Shown here: positions 57,709 through 64,000 of the stretch, in pieces
Numbering within the stretch: the stretch's first letter is position 1
How the letters are laid out: every line of letters begins with the position of its first letter
Origin: Streptococcus sp. 116-D4
GTDB taxonomy: Bacteria > Bacillota > Bacilli > Lactobacillales > Streptococcaceae
Length of the DNA: 64,000 nucleotides
Direction: 5' to 3'
Assembly: GCF_009731465.1 (NCBI RefSeq)
Contig: NZ_AP021887.1
Coordinates: 862,001 to 926,000, forward strand
The notes under the pieces: model-generated
The model's database searches: none
What the model saw: only the letters and a program-made list of their open reading frames with translations
What the model was told of the DNA's origin: nothing
Made by a program: the position numbers and the translations under genes

Positions 57709-58347
57709 ATGCAAAATAGACCAATCATTATCGGAGTGACAGGTGGTTCTGGTGGAGGAAAAACCAGTGTTTCAAGAGCCATTTTATCGCACTTTCCTGA
57801 TGAAAAGATTTCCATGATTGAGCATGATTCGTACTATAAGGATCAGTCTCATTTGACCTTTGAAGAGCGTGTCAAAACCAACTATGACCATCCTTTTGCC
57901 TTTGATACAGACTTGATGATCGAGCAGATGAAGGAATTGTTGGCAGGGAGACCGGTAGATATCCCAACCTACGACTATACAGAGCATACACGGAGTAGCA
58001 AGACCTATCGTCAAGAGCCTCAAGATGTCTTTATCGTTGAGGGGATTTTGGTCTTGGAGGACAAGCGTCTGCGCGATTTGATGGATATCAAGATTTTTGT
58101 GGATACGGATGACGATGTGCGTATTATTCGCCGTATTAAGCGCGATATGGAAGAGCGTGGCCGTAGCCTTGATAGCGTTATTGACCAGTACTTAGGTGTG
58201 GTCAAACCTATGTACCACCAGTTTATCGAGCCAACCAAACGTTATGCCGATATCGTCATTCCTGAGGGAGTCAGCAACACAGTGGCTATCGATCTGTTGA
58301 CGACCAAGATTGCAAAGATTTTGGAAGAAGCTCGAAACAGCAAATAA
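57709..58347 (+). CDS. udk: Uridine kinase
   Basis: A 212-residue pyrimidine salvage kinase that phosphorylates uridine and cytidine. P-loop [12 protein letters not shown] (9-20), the lid region with [13 protein letters not shown], and substrate residues in [11 protein letters not shown] and [16 protein letters not shown] precedes the ATG, and an extended TG-TAGAAT -10 lies upstream. The TAA stop (58345-58347) is inside the 8-bp target duplication of the third ISL3 copy, so the native terminator is now at 59777. Confidence 0.96.
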   Translation: MQNRPIIIGVTGGSGGGKTSVSRAILSHFPDEKISMIEHDSYYKDQSHLTFEERVKTNYDHPFAFDTDLMIEQMKELLAGRPVDIPTYDYTEHTRSSKTYRQEPQDVFIVEGILVLEDKRLRDLMDIKIFVDTDDDVRIIRRIKRDMEERGRSLDSVIDQYLGVVKPMYHQFIEPTKRYADIVIPEGVSNTVAIDLLTTKIAKILEEARNSK

Positions 58348-58381
58348 TGGCTCTTTGTCAACTGTAGTGGGTTGAAGTTAG

Positions 58382-59638
58382 CTAAGATCGAGAAAGGACA
58401 AAATTCGTCCTTTCTTTTTTGATGTTCAGAGCGATAAAAATTCTTTTTTTGAAGTTTTCAAAGTTCCGAAATCCAAAGGCGTTACGTTTGATAAGTTTGA
58501 TGAGATTATTGGTCGCTTCCAATTTTGCGTTGGAATAAGGTAATTGAAGAGCGTTGATAATTTTCTCTTTGTTCTTTAGAAAGGTTTTAAAGACAGTCTG
58601 AAAGAGAGGATGAACCTGCTTCAGATTGTCCTCAATGAGTCCAAAGAATTTCTCAGACTCCTTATTCTGAAAGTGAAAAAGCAAGAGCTGATAGAGCTGA
58701 TAGTGGTGTTTCAAGTCTTCTGAATAGCTCAAAAGCTTGTCTAGAATCTCTTTATTGGTCAAGTGCATACGAAAAGTAGGGCGATAAAAACGTTTATCGC
58801 TCAATTTACGACTATCCTGTTGGATGAGTTTCCAGTAGCGCTTGATAGTCTTGTATTCATGAGATTTTCGTTCAAACTGATTCATGATTTGAACACGCAC
58901 ACGACTCATAGCACGGCTGAGATGTTGGATAATATGGAAACGATCCAACACGATTTTAGCGTTTGGAAAAAGCTGTTTAGCCAAGTCATAGTAAGGACTA
59001 AACATATCCATCGTAATGATTTTCACTCGACATCGAACGACTCTATCATATTTAAGAAAGTGATTTCGAATGATAGCTTGTGTTCTGCCTTCAAGAACAG
59101 TGATGATAGTGAGATTATCAAAATCTTGAGCAATGAAACTCATCTTTCCCTTTGTAAAGGAGTACTCGTCCCATGACATAATTTCAGGAAGACGAGAAAA
59201 ATCATGCTTAAAACGGAAGTCATTGAGCTTGCGAATGACAGTTGAAGTTGAAATGGACAGCTGATGAGCAATATCGGTCATAGAAGTTTTTTCAATCAGC
59301 TTCTGAGCAATTTTTTGGTTGATGATACGAGGGATTTGATGATTCTTCTTTACTAGAGAAGTCTCAGCAACCATCATTTTTGAACAATGATAGCACTTGA
59401 ATCGACGCTTTCTAAGGAGAATTCTAGTAGGCATACCAGTTGTTTCAAGGTAAGGAATTTTCGAAGGTTTTTGGAAGTCATATTTCTTCATTTGACTTCC
59501 GCAATTAGGGCAAGGTGGGTTCTCATAATCCAATTTAGCGATGATTTCCTTGTGACTATCTCTATTGATGATATCTAGAATCTTGATGTTTGGGTCTTTA
59601 ATATCGAGAAGTTTTGTGATAAAATGTAATTGTTCCAT
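58382..59638 (-). CDS. ISL3-family transposase (copy 3)
   Basis: 418 residues from the ATG at 59638, matching the start used in the other copies. An in-frame ATG at 59674 would add 12 residues lying upstream of the ribosome site. It differs from copies 1 and 2 at about 20 or more positions (for example SHK for THK at 28-30 and NLTIIT for KLNIIT near 175), but retains the zinc-ribbon cysteines and the DDE candidates, so it may still be active. Convergent with udk. Confidence 0.92.
   Translation of the reverse strand: MEQLHFITKLLDIKDPNIKILDIINRDSHKEIIAKLDYENPPCPNCGSQMKKYDFQKPSKIPYLETTGMPTRILLRKRRFKCYHCSKMMVAETSLVKKNHQIPRIINQKIAQKLIEKTSMTDIAHQLSISTSTVIRKLNDFRFKHDFSRLPEIMSWDEYSFTKGKMSFIAQDFDNLTIITVLEGRTQAIIRNHFLKYDRVVRCRVKIITMDMFSPYYDLAKQLFPNAKIVLDRFHIIQHLSRAMSRVRVQIMNQFERKSHEYKTIKRYWKLIQQDSRKLSDKRFYRPTFRMHLTNKEILDKLLSYSEDLKHHYQLYQLLLFHFQNKESEKFFGLIEDNLKQVHPLFQTVFKTFLKNKEKIINALQLPYSNAKLEATNNLIKLIKRNAFGFRNFENFKKRIFIALNIKKERTNFVLSRS
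58392..58420 (+). terminator. Inbound terminator inside IS copy 3
   Basis: GAAAGGAC/GTCCTTTC stem with T-run, kept unchanged although the flanking positions differ from the other copies (GTTAGCTAAGATCGA against GTCAGCTAAGCTCGA). Confidence 0.8.
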
Positions 59639-59776
59639 ATGATTCTTTCTAATGATGGTTTGATCGCTTTTCATTATAGATGATATGGAACTTTTTTTCT
59701 ACAACAAAATAGGCTCCATAATATCTATAGGGGATTTACCCACTACAAATATTATAGAGCCCAAATAATCAAATGT

Positions 59777-59796
59777 GGAGGCCTGCCCTCCTTTTT
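59777..59796 (+). terminator. Original udk terminator, displaced by the IS
   Basis: GGAGG (59777-59781) and CCTCC (59787-59791), then TTTTT. Confidence 0.75.
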
Positions 59797-59850
59797 CTAT
59801 TTTTCCTTTCGTTTCGGTATGCAAAAGGAGATTTTTAATCATATTTTTGG

Positions 59851-59887
59851 TATAATAATACCCATGGAAAAGCAAGAAAATGAATAG
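59851..59887 (+). promoter_or_regulatory. xseA promoter and leaderless 7-codon upstream ORF
   Basis: TATAAT at 59851-59856 is followed seven bases later by ATG (59864), where transcription should start. That frame reads MEKQENE and stops at 59885-59887, ten bases before the xseA ATG. It may be translated as a leaderless mini-ORF. Confidence 0.5.
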
Positions 59888-59896
59888 TAGGTGGAG

Positions 59897-61237
59897 ATGG
59901 AAAAGTATTTATCGGTAACAACTTTGACCAAGTATCTGAAAATGAAATTCGATAAAGACCCTTACTTGGAACGGGTCTATTTAACTGGTCAAGTTTCCAA
60001 CTTTCGTAAACGACCTACTCACCAATACTTCTCCCTGAAAGATGACCATGCGGTCATTCAAGCGACTATTTGGTCTGGGATTTATCAGAAATTAGGTTTC
60101 GACCTTGAAGAAGGAATGAAGATTAATGTGATTGGTCGTGTGCAGGTCTATGAACCGAGTGGGAGCTACTCTATCATCATTGAGAAGGCTGAACCTGATG
60201 GAGTTGGTGCGCTTGCGGTTCAGTTTGAGCAACTCAAGAAAAAGTTGACGGAAGAAGGTCTGTTTCAAGAACGCTTCAAGCAACCTCTGCCCCAATTTTC
60301 TAAAAGAATTGGTGTAGTAACAAGCCGTAGTGGAGCCGTTATTCGAGATATTATCACGACCGTCAGCAGGCGCTTTCCAGGTGTGGACATTCTTCTCTAT
60401 CCGACCAAGGTGCAAGGTGAAGGGGCTGCAGAGGAAATTGCTCGAAATATTGCGCGTGCTAATCAACGGAACGATTTGGACTTGTTGATTATTGGTCGTG
60501 GTGGCGGTTCCATTGAGGATCTCTGGGCTTTTAACGAAGAAATTGTGGTACGAGCTATTTTTGAATCTCGTTTGCCAGTTATCTCTAGTGTGGGACATGA
60601 GACGGATGTGACCTTGGCAGATTTTGTGGCAGATCGCCGCGCTGCGACACCAACGGCTGCTGCTGAACTGGCCACACCTGTGACCAAGTTAGATCTATTA
60701 GCTCATTTGCAAAATCAGGAAAAACGGATGGCAACGGCAGTCCGAAATGTCCTATCGAAGAAACAAGAAGCTTTAAAAAAATGCAGTCAGTCTGTTATCT
60801 TTAGACAGCCAGAGCGTTTGTATGATGGCTATATGCAACGCTTGGATCAACTGCAACTGCGCTTAAAACAAAGTTTGCGTACACGGATTTCTGATAACAA
60901 ACAAGTTGTCCAAGCAAGGACGCATCGACTGGTACAATTATCACCTGTTACCAAAATTCAACGTTATCAAGACCGTCTAGGCCAGTTGGATAAGCTCCTC
61001 CGTAGCCAAATGGCATTAGTTTATGACGCCAAGGTTGCTGAAGTGAAGCGACTTTCAGAAGCCTTGCTCATGTTGGATACCAGTCGAATCGTGGCGCGTG
61101 GTTATGCTATTGTCAAAAAAGAAGAGTCCGTTGTGGATTCGGTTGAGAGTTTGAAGAAAAAAGACCAAGTGACGCTTTTGATGCGAGATGGTCAAGTAGA
61201 ATTAGAGGTTAAAGATGTCAAAGCAAAAGAAATTTGA
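59897..61237 (+). CDS. xseA: Exodeoxyribonuclease VII large subunit
   Basis: A 446-residue nuclease subunit. An N-terminal OB fold (about 1-100) binds single-stranded DNA. The catalytic part has [14 protein letters not shown] and [17 protein letters not shown], and [28 protein letters not shown], followed by a long coiled coil that binds XseB. ATG 59897 is chosen because GGTGGAG lies directly upstream; an in-frame GTG at 59891 is part of that site. It overlaps xseB by 23 bp. Confidence 0.95.
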   Translation: MEKYLSVTTLTKYLKMKFDKDPYLERVYLTGQVSNFRKRPTHQYFSLKDDHAVIQATIWSGIYQKLGFDLEEGMKINVIGRVQVYEPSGSYSIIIEKAEPDGVGALAVQFEQLKKKLTEEGLFQERFKQPLPQFSKRIGVVTSRSGAVIRDIITTVSRRFPGVDILLYPTKVQGEGAAEEIARNIARANQRNDLDLLIIGRGGGSIEDLWAFNEEIVVRAIFESRLPVISSVGHETDVTLADFVADRRAATPTAAAELATPVTKLDLLAHLQNQEKRMATAVRNVLSKKQEALKKCSQSVIFRQPERLYDGYMQRLDQLQLRLKQSLRTRISDNKQVVQARTHRLVQLSPVTKIQRYQDRLGQLDKLLRSQMALVYDAKVAEVKRLSEALLMLDTSRIVARGYAIVKKEESVVDSVESLKKKDQVTLLMRDGQVELEVKDVKAKEI

Positions 61238-61427
61238 GGAAAATCTAGCAGAACTGGAAACCATCGTCCAAAGTTTGGAAAATGGTGAAATTGCTCTGGA
61301 AGATGCGATTGCTGCCTTTCAAAAGGGGATGATCTTGTCAAAAGAGCTCCAAGCGACGCTGGACAAGGCTGAAAAGACCTTGGTCAAGGTCATGCAAGAA
61401 GACGGAACAGAAAGTGATTTTGAATGA
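61215..61427 (+). CDS. xseB: Exodeoxyribonuclease VII small subunit
   Basis: A 70-residue helical protein that wraps the XseA coiled coil, several copies per large subunit. The family block [26 protein letters not shown] is evident. The start lies inside xseA (AGAGG upstream) and the end overlaps ispA by four bases (ATGA), a strongly coupled chain. Confidence 0.94.
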   Translation: MSKQKKFEENLAELETIVQSLENGEIALEDAIAAFQKGMILSKELQATLDKAEKTLVKVMQEDGTESDFE

Positions 61428-62299
61428 AGAAGCAAGAAAAATTAGCTCTTGTCGAGTCAGCCTTGGAAGATTTTTATGGAGACCAGCAGTTTGCTTCTAG
61501 TTTGCGAGAGTCTGTTCTTTATTCCATTCACGCTGGTGGCAAGCGTATTCGGCCTTTTCTCTTGCTAGAAGTTCTGGATGCCTTGCAGGTCGCTATTAAA
61601 CCTGCTCACGCGCAGGTAGCTGCGGCCTTGGAAATGATTCATACAGGGAGCTTGATTCACGATGATCTTCCTGCTATGGATGATGATGATTACCGTCGGG
61701 GACGATTGACCAATCATAAGAAATTCGGTGAAGCTATGGCCATTTTGGCTGGAGATGCCTTGTTCCTAGATCCTTATGCCTTGATAGCACAGGCAGATTT
61801 ACCAAGTCAGATCAAGGTGGACTTGATTGCCAACTTATCGCTGGCTTCAGGTAGTTTAGGCATGGTGGCAGGGCAGGTTTTGGACATGGAGGGTGAACAT
61901 CAACACTTGTCTTTGGAAGAACTCCAGACTATTCATGCTAATAAAACAGGTAAGTTACTAGCCTATCCCTTCCAAGCAGCTGCTATCATAGCTGAATTAG
62001 CACCAGAAATCCAAGCAAAATTGAAAACTGTGGGTGAGTTGATTGGACTGGCTTTTCAAGTTCGAGATGATGTGTTAGATGTGACCGCCAGTTTTGAGGA
62101 AATCGGCAAGACGCCACAAAAGGACCTGCAGGCAGAAAAGTCAACCTATCCAGCCTTGTTGGGCTTGGAAGAGGCTATTGCCTTTTGTAACCAAACCCTG
62201 GATCAAGCTAATGCCAAATTGGAAGAAATTGCCCAGCAGATTTCCTTTGAGATAGAATCGATTGTAAGTGTAGTAGAAAGTTTGAGAATCAATGGCTAA
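61424..62299 (+). CDS. ispA: Farnesyl/geranyl diphosphate synthase
   Basis: A 291-residue prenyl chain-elongation enzyme that condenses isopentenyl and allylic diphosphates for undecaprenyl carrier and quinone-type lipids. First Asp-rich motif [14 protein letters not shown] from Asp80 and second DDVLD at 215-219; GGKRIRP at about 37-43 binds diphosphate. It overlaps xseB by four and tlyA by eight bases. Confidence 0.93.
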   Translation: MKKQEKLALVESALEDFYGDQQFASSLRESVLYSIHAGGKRIRPFLLLEVLDALQVAIKPAHAQVAAALEMIHTGSLIHDDLPAMDDDDYRRGRLTNHKKFGEAMAILAGDALFLDPYALIAQADLPSQIKVDLIANLSLASGSLGMVAGQVLDMEGEHQHLSLEELQTIHANKTGKLLAYPFQAAAIIAELAPEIQAKLKTVGELIGLAFQVRDDVLDVTASFEEIGKTPQKDLQAEKSTYPALLGLEEAIAFCNQTLDQANAKLEEIAQQISFEIESIVSVVESLRING

Positions 62300-63107
62300 G
62301 GAAAGAGTGGATGTACTAGCTTATAAACAGGGCTTGTTTGAAACGAGAGAGCAGGCCAAGCGCGGTGTGATGGCTGGCCTAGTTGTAGCAGTCCTGAATG
62401 GAGAACGGTTTGACAAGCCAGGAGAGAAAATTCCAGATGACACCGAGTTAAAACTCAAGGGAGAGAAACTCAAGTATGTCAGCCGTGGTGGTTTGAAACT
62501 GGAGAAGGCCTTGCAGGTCTTTGATTTGTCAGTTGATGGGGCGACCACAATTGATATCGGTGCTTCTACCGGTGGCTTTACCGATGTTATGCTACAGAAT
62601 GGTGCTGAGTTAGTTTATGCAGTTGATGTCGGTACCAATCAGTTGGCTTGGAAATTACGCCAAGACCCACGAGTTGTCAGTATGGAGCAGTTCAATTTTC
62701 GCTATGCTGAAAAGACTGATTTCGAAAATGAACCGAGCTTTGCCAGTATTGATGTGAGTTTTATTTCTCTCAGTCTGATTTTGCCGGCCTTGCACCGTGT
62801 CTTGGCAAATCAAGGTCAGGTGGTAGCACTTGTCAAACCTCAGTTTGAAGCAGGACGTGAGCAAATCGGGAAAAATGGAATTATTCGCGATGGCAAGGTT
62901 CATCAGAATGTCCTCGAATCTGTCACAACCATGGCAGTAGAGGAAGGCTTTTCAGTCCTTGACTTGGATTTTTCTCCCATCCAAGGTGGACATGGAAATA
63001 TTGAGTTTTTAGCGTATTTGAAAAAAGAAGAGTCAGCAAGCAATCAGGTTCTTGCTGAAATTGAAGAAGTAGTAGAGAGGGCGCATAGTCAATTTAAAAA
63101 TGAATAA
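62292..63107 (+). CDS. tlyA: TlyA-family S4-domain rRNA methyltransferase / hemolysin-like
   Basis: A 271-residue protein with an N-terminal S4 RNA-binding domain (about 4-62, RVDVLAYKQGLFETREQAKR) and an FtsJ-like methyltransferase with DIGASTGGFTDVML (88-101) and AVDVGTNQLAWKLR. TlyA 2'-O-methylates rRNA in mycobacteria; older annotation calls it hemolysin A. The rRNA role is preferred here but not proven in streptococci. It overlaps argR by eight bases. Confidence 0.88.
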   Translation: MAKERVDVLAYKQGLFETREQAKRGVMAGLVVAVLNGERFDKPGEKIPDDTELKLKGEKLKYVSRGGLKLEKALQVFDLSVDGATTIDIGASTGGFTDVMLQNGAELVYAVDVGTNQLAWKLRQDPRVVSMEQFNFRYAEKTDFENEPSFASIDVSFISLSLILPALHRVLANQGQVVALVKPQFEAGREQIGKNGIIRDGKVHQNVLESVTTMAVEEGFSVLDLDFSPIQGGHGNIEFLAYLKKEESASNQVLAEIEEVVERAHSQFKNE

Positions 63108-63531
63108 AAAAGAGAGACTTGAAAAAATTAGACGATTTGTGACAGATTATCAAATCGGTACGCAAGAAGAAATCGTGGAACATTTGAAAGAGGCTGGCAT
63201 TACCGCCACTCAGGCAACGGTATCACGGGATATCAAAGAGCTAGGTATTGTCAAGATTCCTTTGAGAGATAACACCTATGTCTATGAGTTACCAAAATCA
63301 ATCGTGAAAAGTTTGCAACTGGCTGAAGACAATATTGAGTCAGCTGAATTGATGGAAGAGATGATCAATCTCCAAGTTATCCCAGGAAATACTGCTTTTG
63401 TAAAAGCTCAGTTAATAGAGGCATTTGCGGGCAAGATTTTTAGCTGTTTGGCTGATGATAGCTCGATTTTAGTCATTGCCAGAAGTGCAAGTCTAGCTGA
63501 GGAAATCTTTGAACAAGTAAAAAATTGGTAG
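63100..63531 (+). CDS. argR: ArgR-family arginine repressor (paralogue 2, AhrC type)
   Basis: A 143-residue regulator with winged helix ATQATVSRDIKELGIVKI and the C-terminal oligomerisation domain with the arginine-pocket segment GKIFSCLADDSSILVIARS. It sits between tlyA and recN, the conserved Firmicute AhrC position. It shares the family fold with the paralogue at 28278 but differs widely, so the two may form mixed complexes or divide labour. It is coupled by overlap to tlyA and lies six bases before recN. Confidence 0.92.
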   Translation: MNKKERLEKIRRFVTDYQIGTQEEIVEHLKEAGITATQATVSRDIKELGIVKIPLRDNTYVYELPKSIVKSLQLAEDNIESAELMEEMINLQVIPGNTAFVKAQLIEAFAGKIFSCLADDSSILVIARSASLAEEIFEQVKNW

Positions 63532-63537
63532 GTCTGT

Positions 63538-64000
63538 ATGTTACTTGAAATTTCGATAAAAAACTTTGCCATTATTGAGGCTATTTCCCTCAATTTTGAA
63601 AAGGGGATGACTGTTCTGACTGGTGAAACAGGTGCAGGGAAGTCGATTATTATTGATGCTATGAATATGATGTTGGGAGCTCGTGCTACGACAGATGTTA
63701 TTCGTCATGGTGCACCTAAGGCAGAGATTGAGGGACTTTTCTCAGTTGAGAATAGTCGCCTTTTGCAGGAAATTTTTGATGAGCAAGGTTTGGAACTGGG
63801 GGATGAAATTATCATCCGTCGGGAAATCTTGCAAAACGGTCGTAGTATCAGCCGTGTAAATGGTCAGATGGTTAATCTGTCTGTTTTGCGTGCTATTGGA
63901 CAACATCTAGTAGATATTCATGGTCAGCATGACCAAGAAGAGTTAATGCGTCCTCAACTTCATATCCAGATGTTGGATGAATTTGGCGATGCAGCTTTTT
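63538..64000 (+). CDS. recN: DNA repair protein RecN, N-terminal part (cut by window end)
   Basis: The first 154 residues of an SMC-like ATPase that binds DNA ends in double-strand break repair. It starts MLLEISIKNFAIIEAI and has Walker A TGETGAGKS (28-36). The signature coiled coil and Walker B lie outside the window. The weak site GGTAGGT precedes the ATG. Open to the last base. Confidence 0.94.
   Translation, partial: MLLEISIKNFAIIEAISLNFEKGMTVLTGETGAGKSIIIDAMNMMLGARATTDVIRHGAPKAEIEGLFSVENSRLLQEIFDEQGLELGDEIIIRREILQNGRSISRVNGQMVNLSVLRAIGQHLVDIHGQHDQEELMRPQLHIQMLDEFGDAAF

Larger units (their letters stand above)
58349..59761 (-). mobile_element. ISL3-family insertion sequence, IS1167-like, copy 3 (diverged)
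   Basis: 1413 bp, flanked by the perfect 8-bp duplication CAAATAAT (58341-58348 and 59762-59769), which contains the udk stop. It is the same length and organisation as copies 1 and 2 but carries many substitutions, so it is an older or separately acquired copy. Confidence 0.95.

Noticed and set aside
59639..59674. A 12-residue longer transposase in IS copy 3
   Set aside because: The other copies start at the equivalent of 59638, and the extension lies in the IS end region.

Overview
The window reads as a mitis-group Streptococcus chromosome (S. mitis / S. oralis / S. pneumoniae cluster). The evidence is low-GC Firmicute coding with AGGAGG-type ribosome sites and extended -10 (TGnTATAAT) promoters. 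There is also a pneumococcal BOX repeat, a ComX (SigX) cin-box in front of coiA, sortase A downstream of gyrA, a YSIRK/LPXTG surface protein, and IS1167-like ISL3 insertion sequences. Gene order within blocks is the usual one for this group. No rRNA, tRNA or CRISPR array was seen.

Layout. 1-11.7 kb: mutM (partial)-coaE-pmrA-rpmG, secG-rnr-smpB, tehB, a hicAB toxin-antitoxin cassette, coiA-pepF-trmR-like methyltransferase, and the foldase lipoprotein prsA. An ISL3 element (11695-13107) sits exactly on the prsA stop codon. 13.3-20.5 kb: ftsW-ppc, then a T-box leader, a BOX repeat and a trpXYZ-type ABC transporter. 20.5-28.2 kb: dnaG-rpoD-DUF59 gene, then two glycolipid glycosyltransferases, a PspC-domain miniprotein, a 44-aa membrane peptide, obgE and a 52-aa protein. 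28.3-31.5 kb on the minus strand: argR, a decayed duplicate of the pepX 3' end, and pepX. 31.7-41.0 kb: one 3085-codon cell-wall-anchored adhesin. 41.1-46.9 kb: dnaE, pfkA, pyk, then a second ISL3 copy. 48.5-58.3 kb: ldh (minus), gyrA-srtA, an FNT channel, a homocysteine/cysteine synthase, a DUF2130 protein, truB, udk, then a third ISL3 copy. 59.9-64 kb: xseA-xseB-ispA-tlyA-argR-recN (partial), a tightly overlapped operon.

How the parts relate. Most of the window is housekeeping: translation and RNA quality control (rnr, smpB, rpmG, truB, tlyA), secretion and cell wall (secG, prsA, ftsW, srtA), replication and repair (dnaG, dnaE, gyrA, mutM, xseAB, recN), and central carbon (ppc, pfkA, pyk, ldh). 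Accessory or rearranged DNA sits at junctions between these blocks.

Most notable observations: (1) hicAB lies between two near-identical 42-43 bp copies of a terminator plus ComX box, so a competence promoter now stands in front of a toxin-antitoxin pair as well as in front of coiA. (2) Three ISL3 copies, each with a perfect 8-bp target duplication, all lie in the same orientation, convergent to the host gene, at or just after its stop codon and before its terminator; each carries its own inbound terminator inside the last transposase codons. (3) A dead tandem copy of the pepX tail forms the upstream region of argR. (4) Candidate leaderless starts occur in front of a glycosyltransferase and a 7-codon upstream ORF of xseA. 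(5) The giant adhesin looks mosaic.
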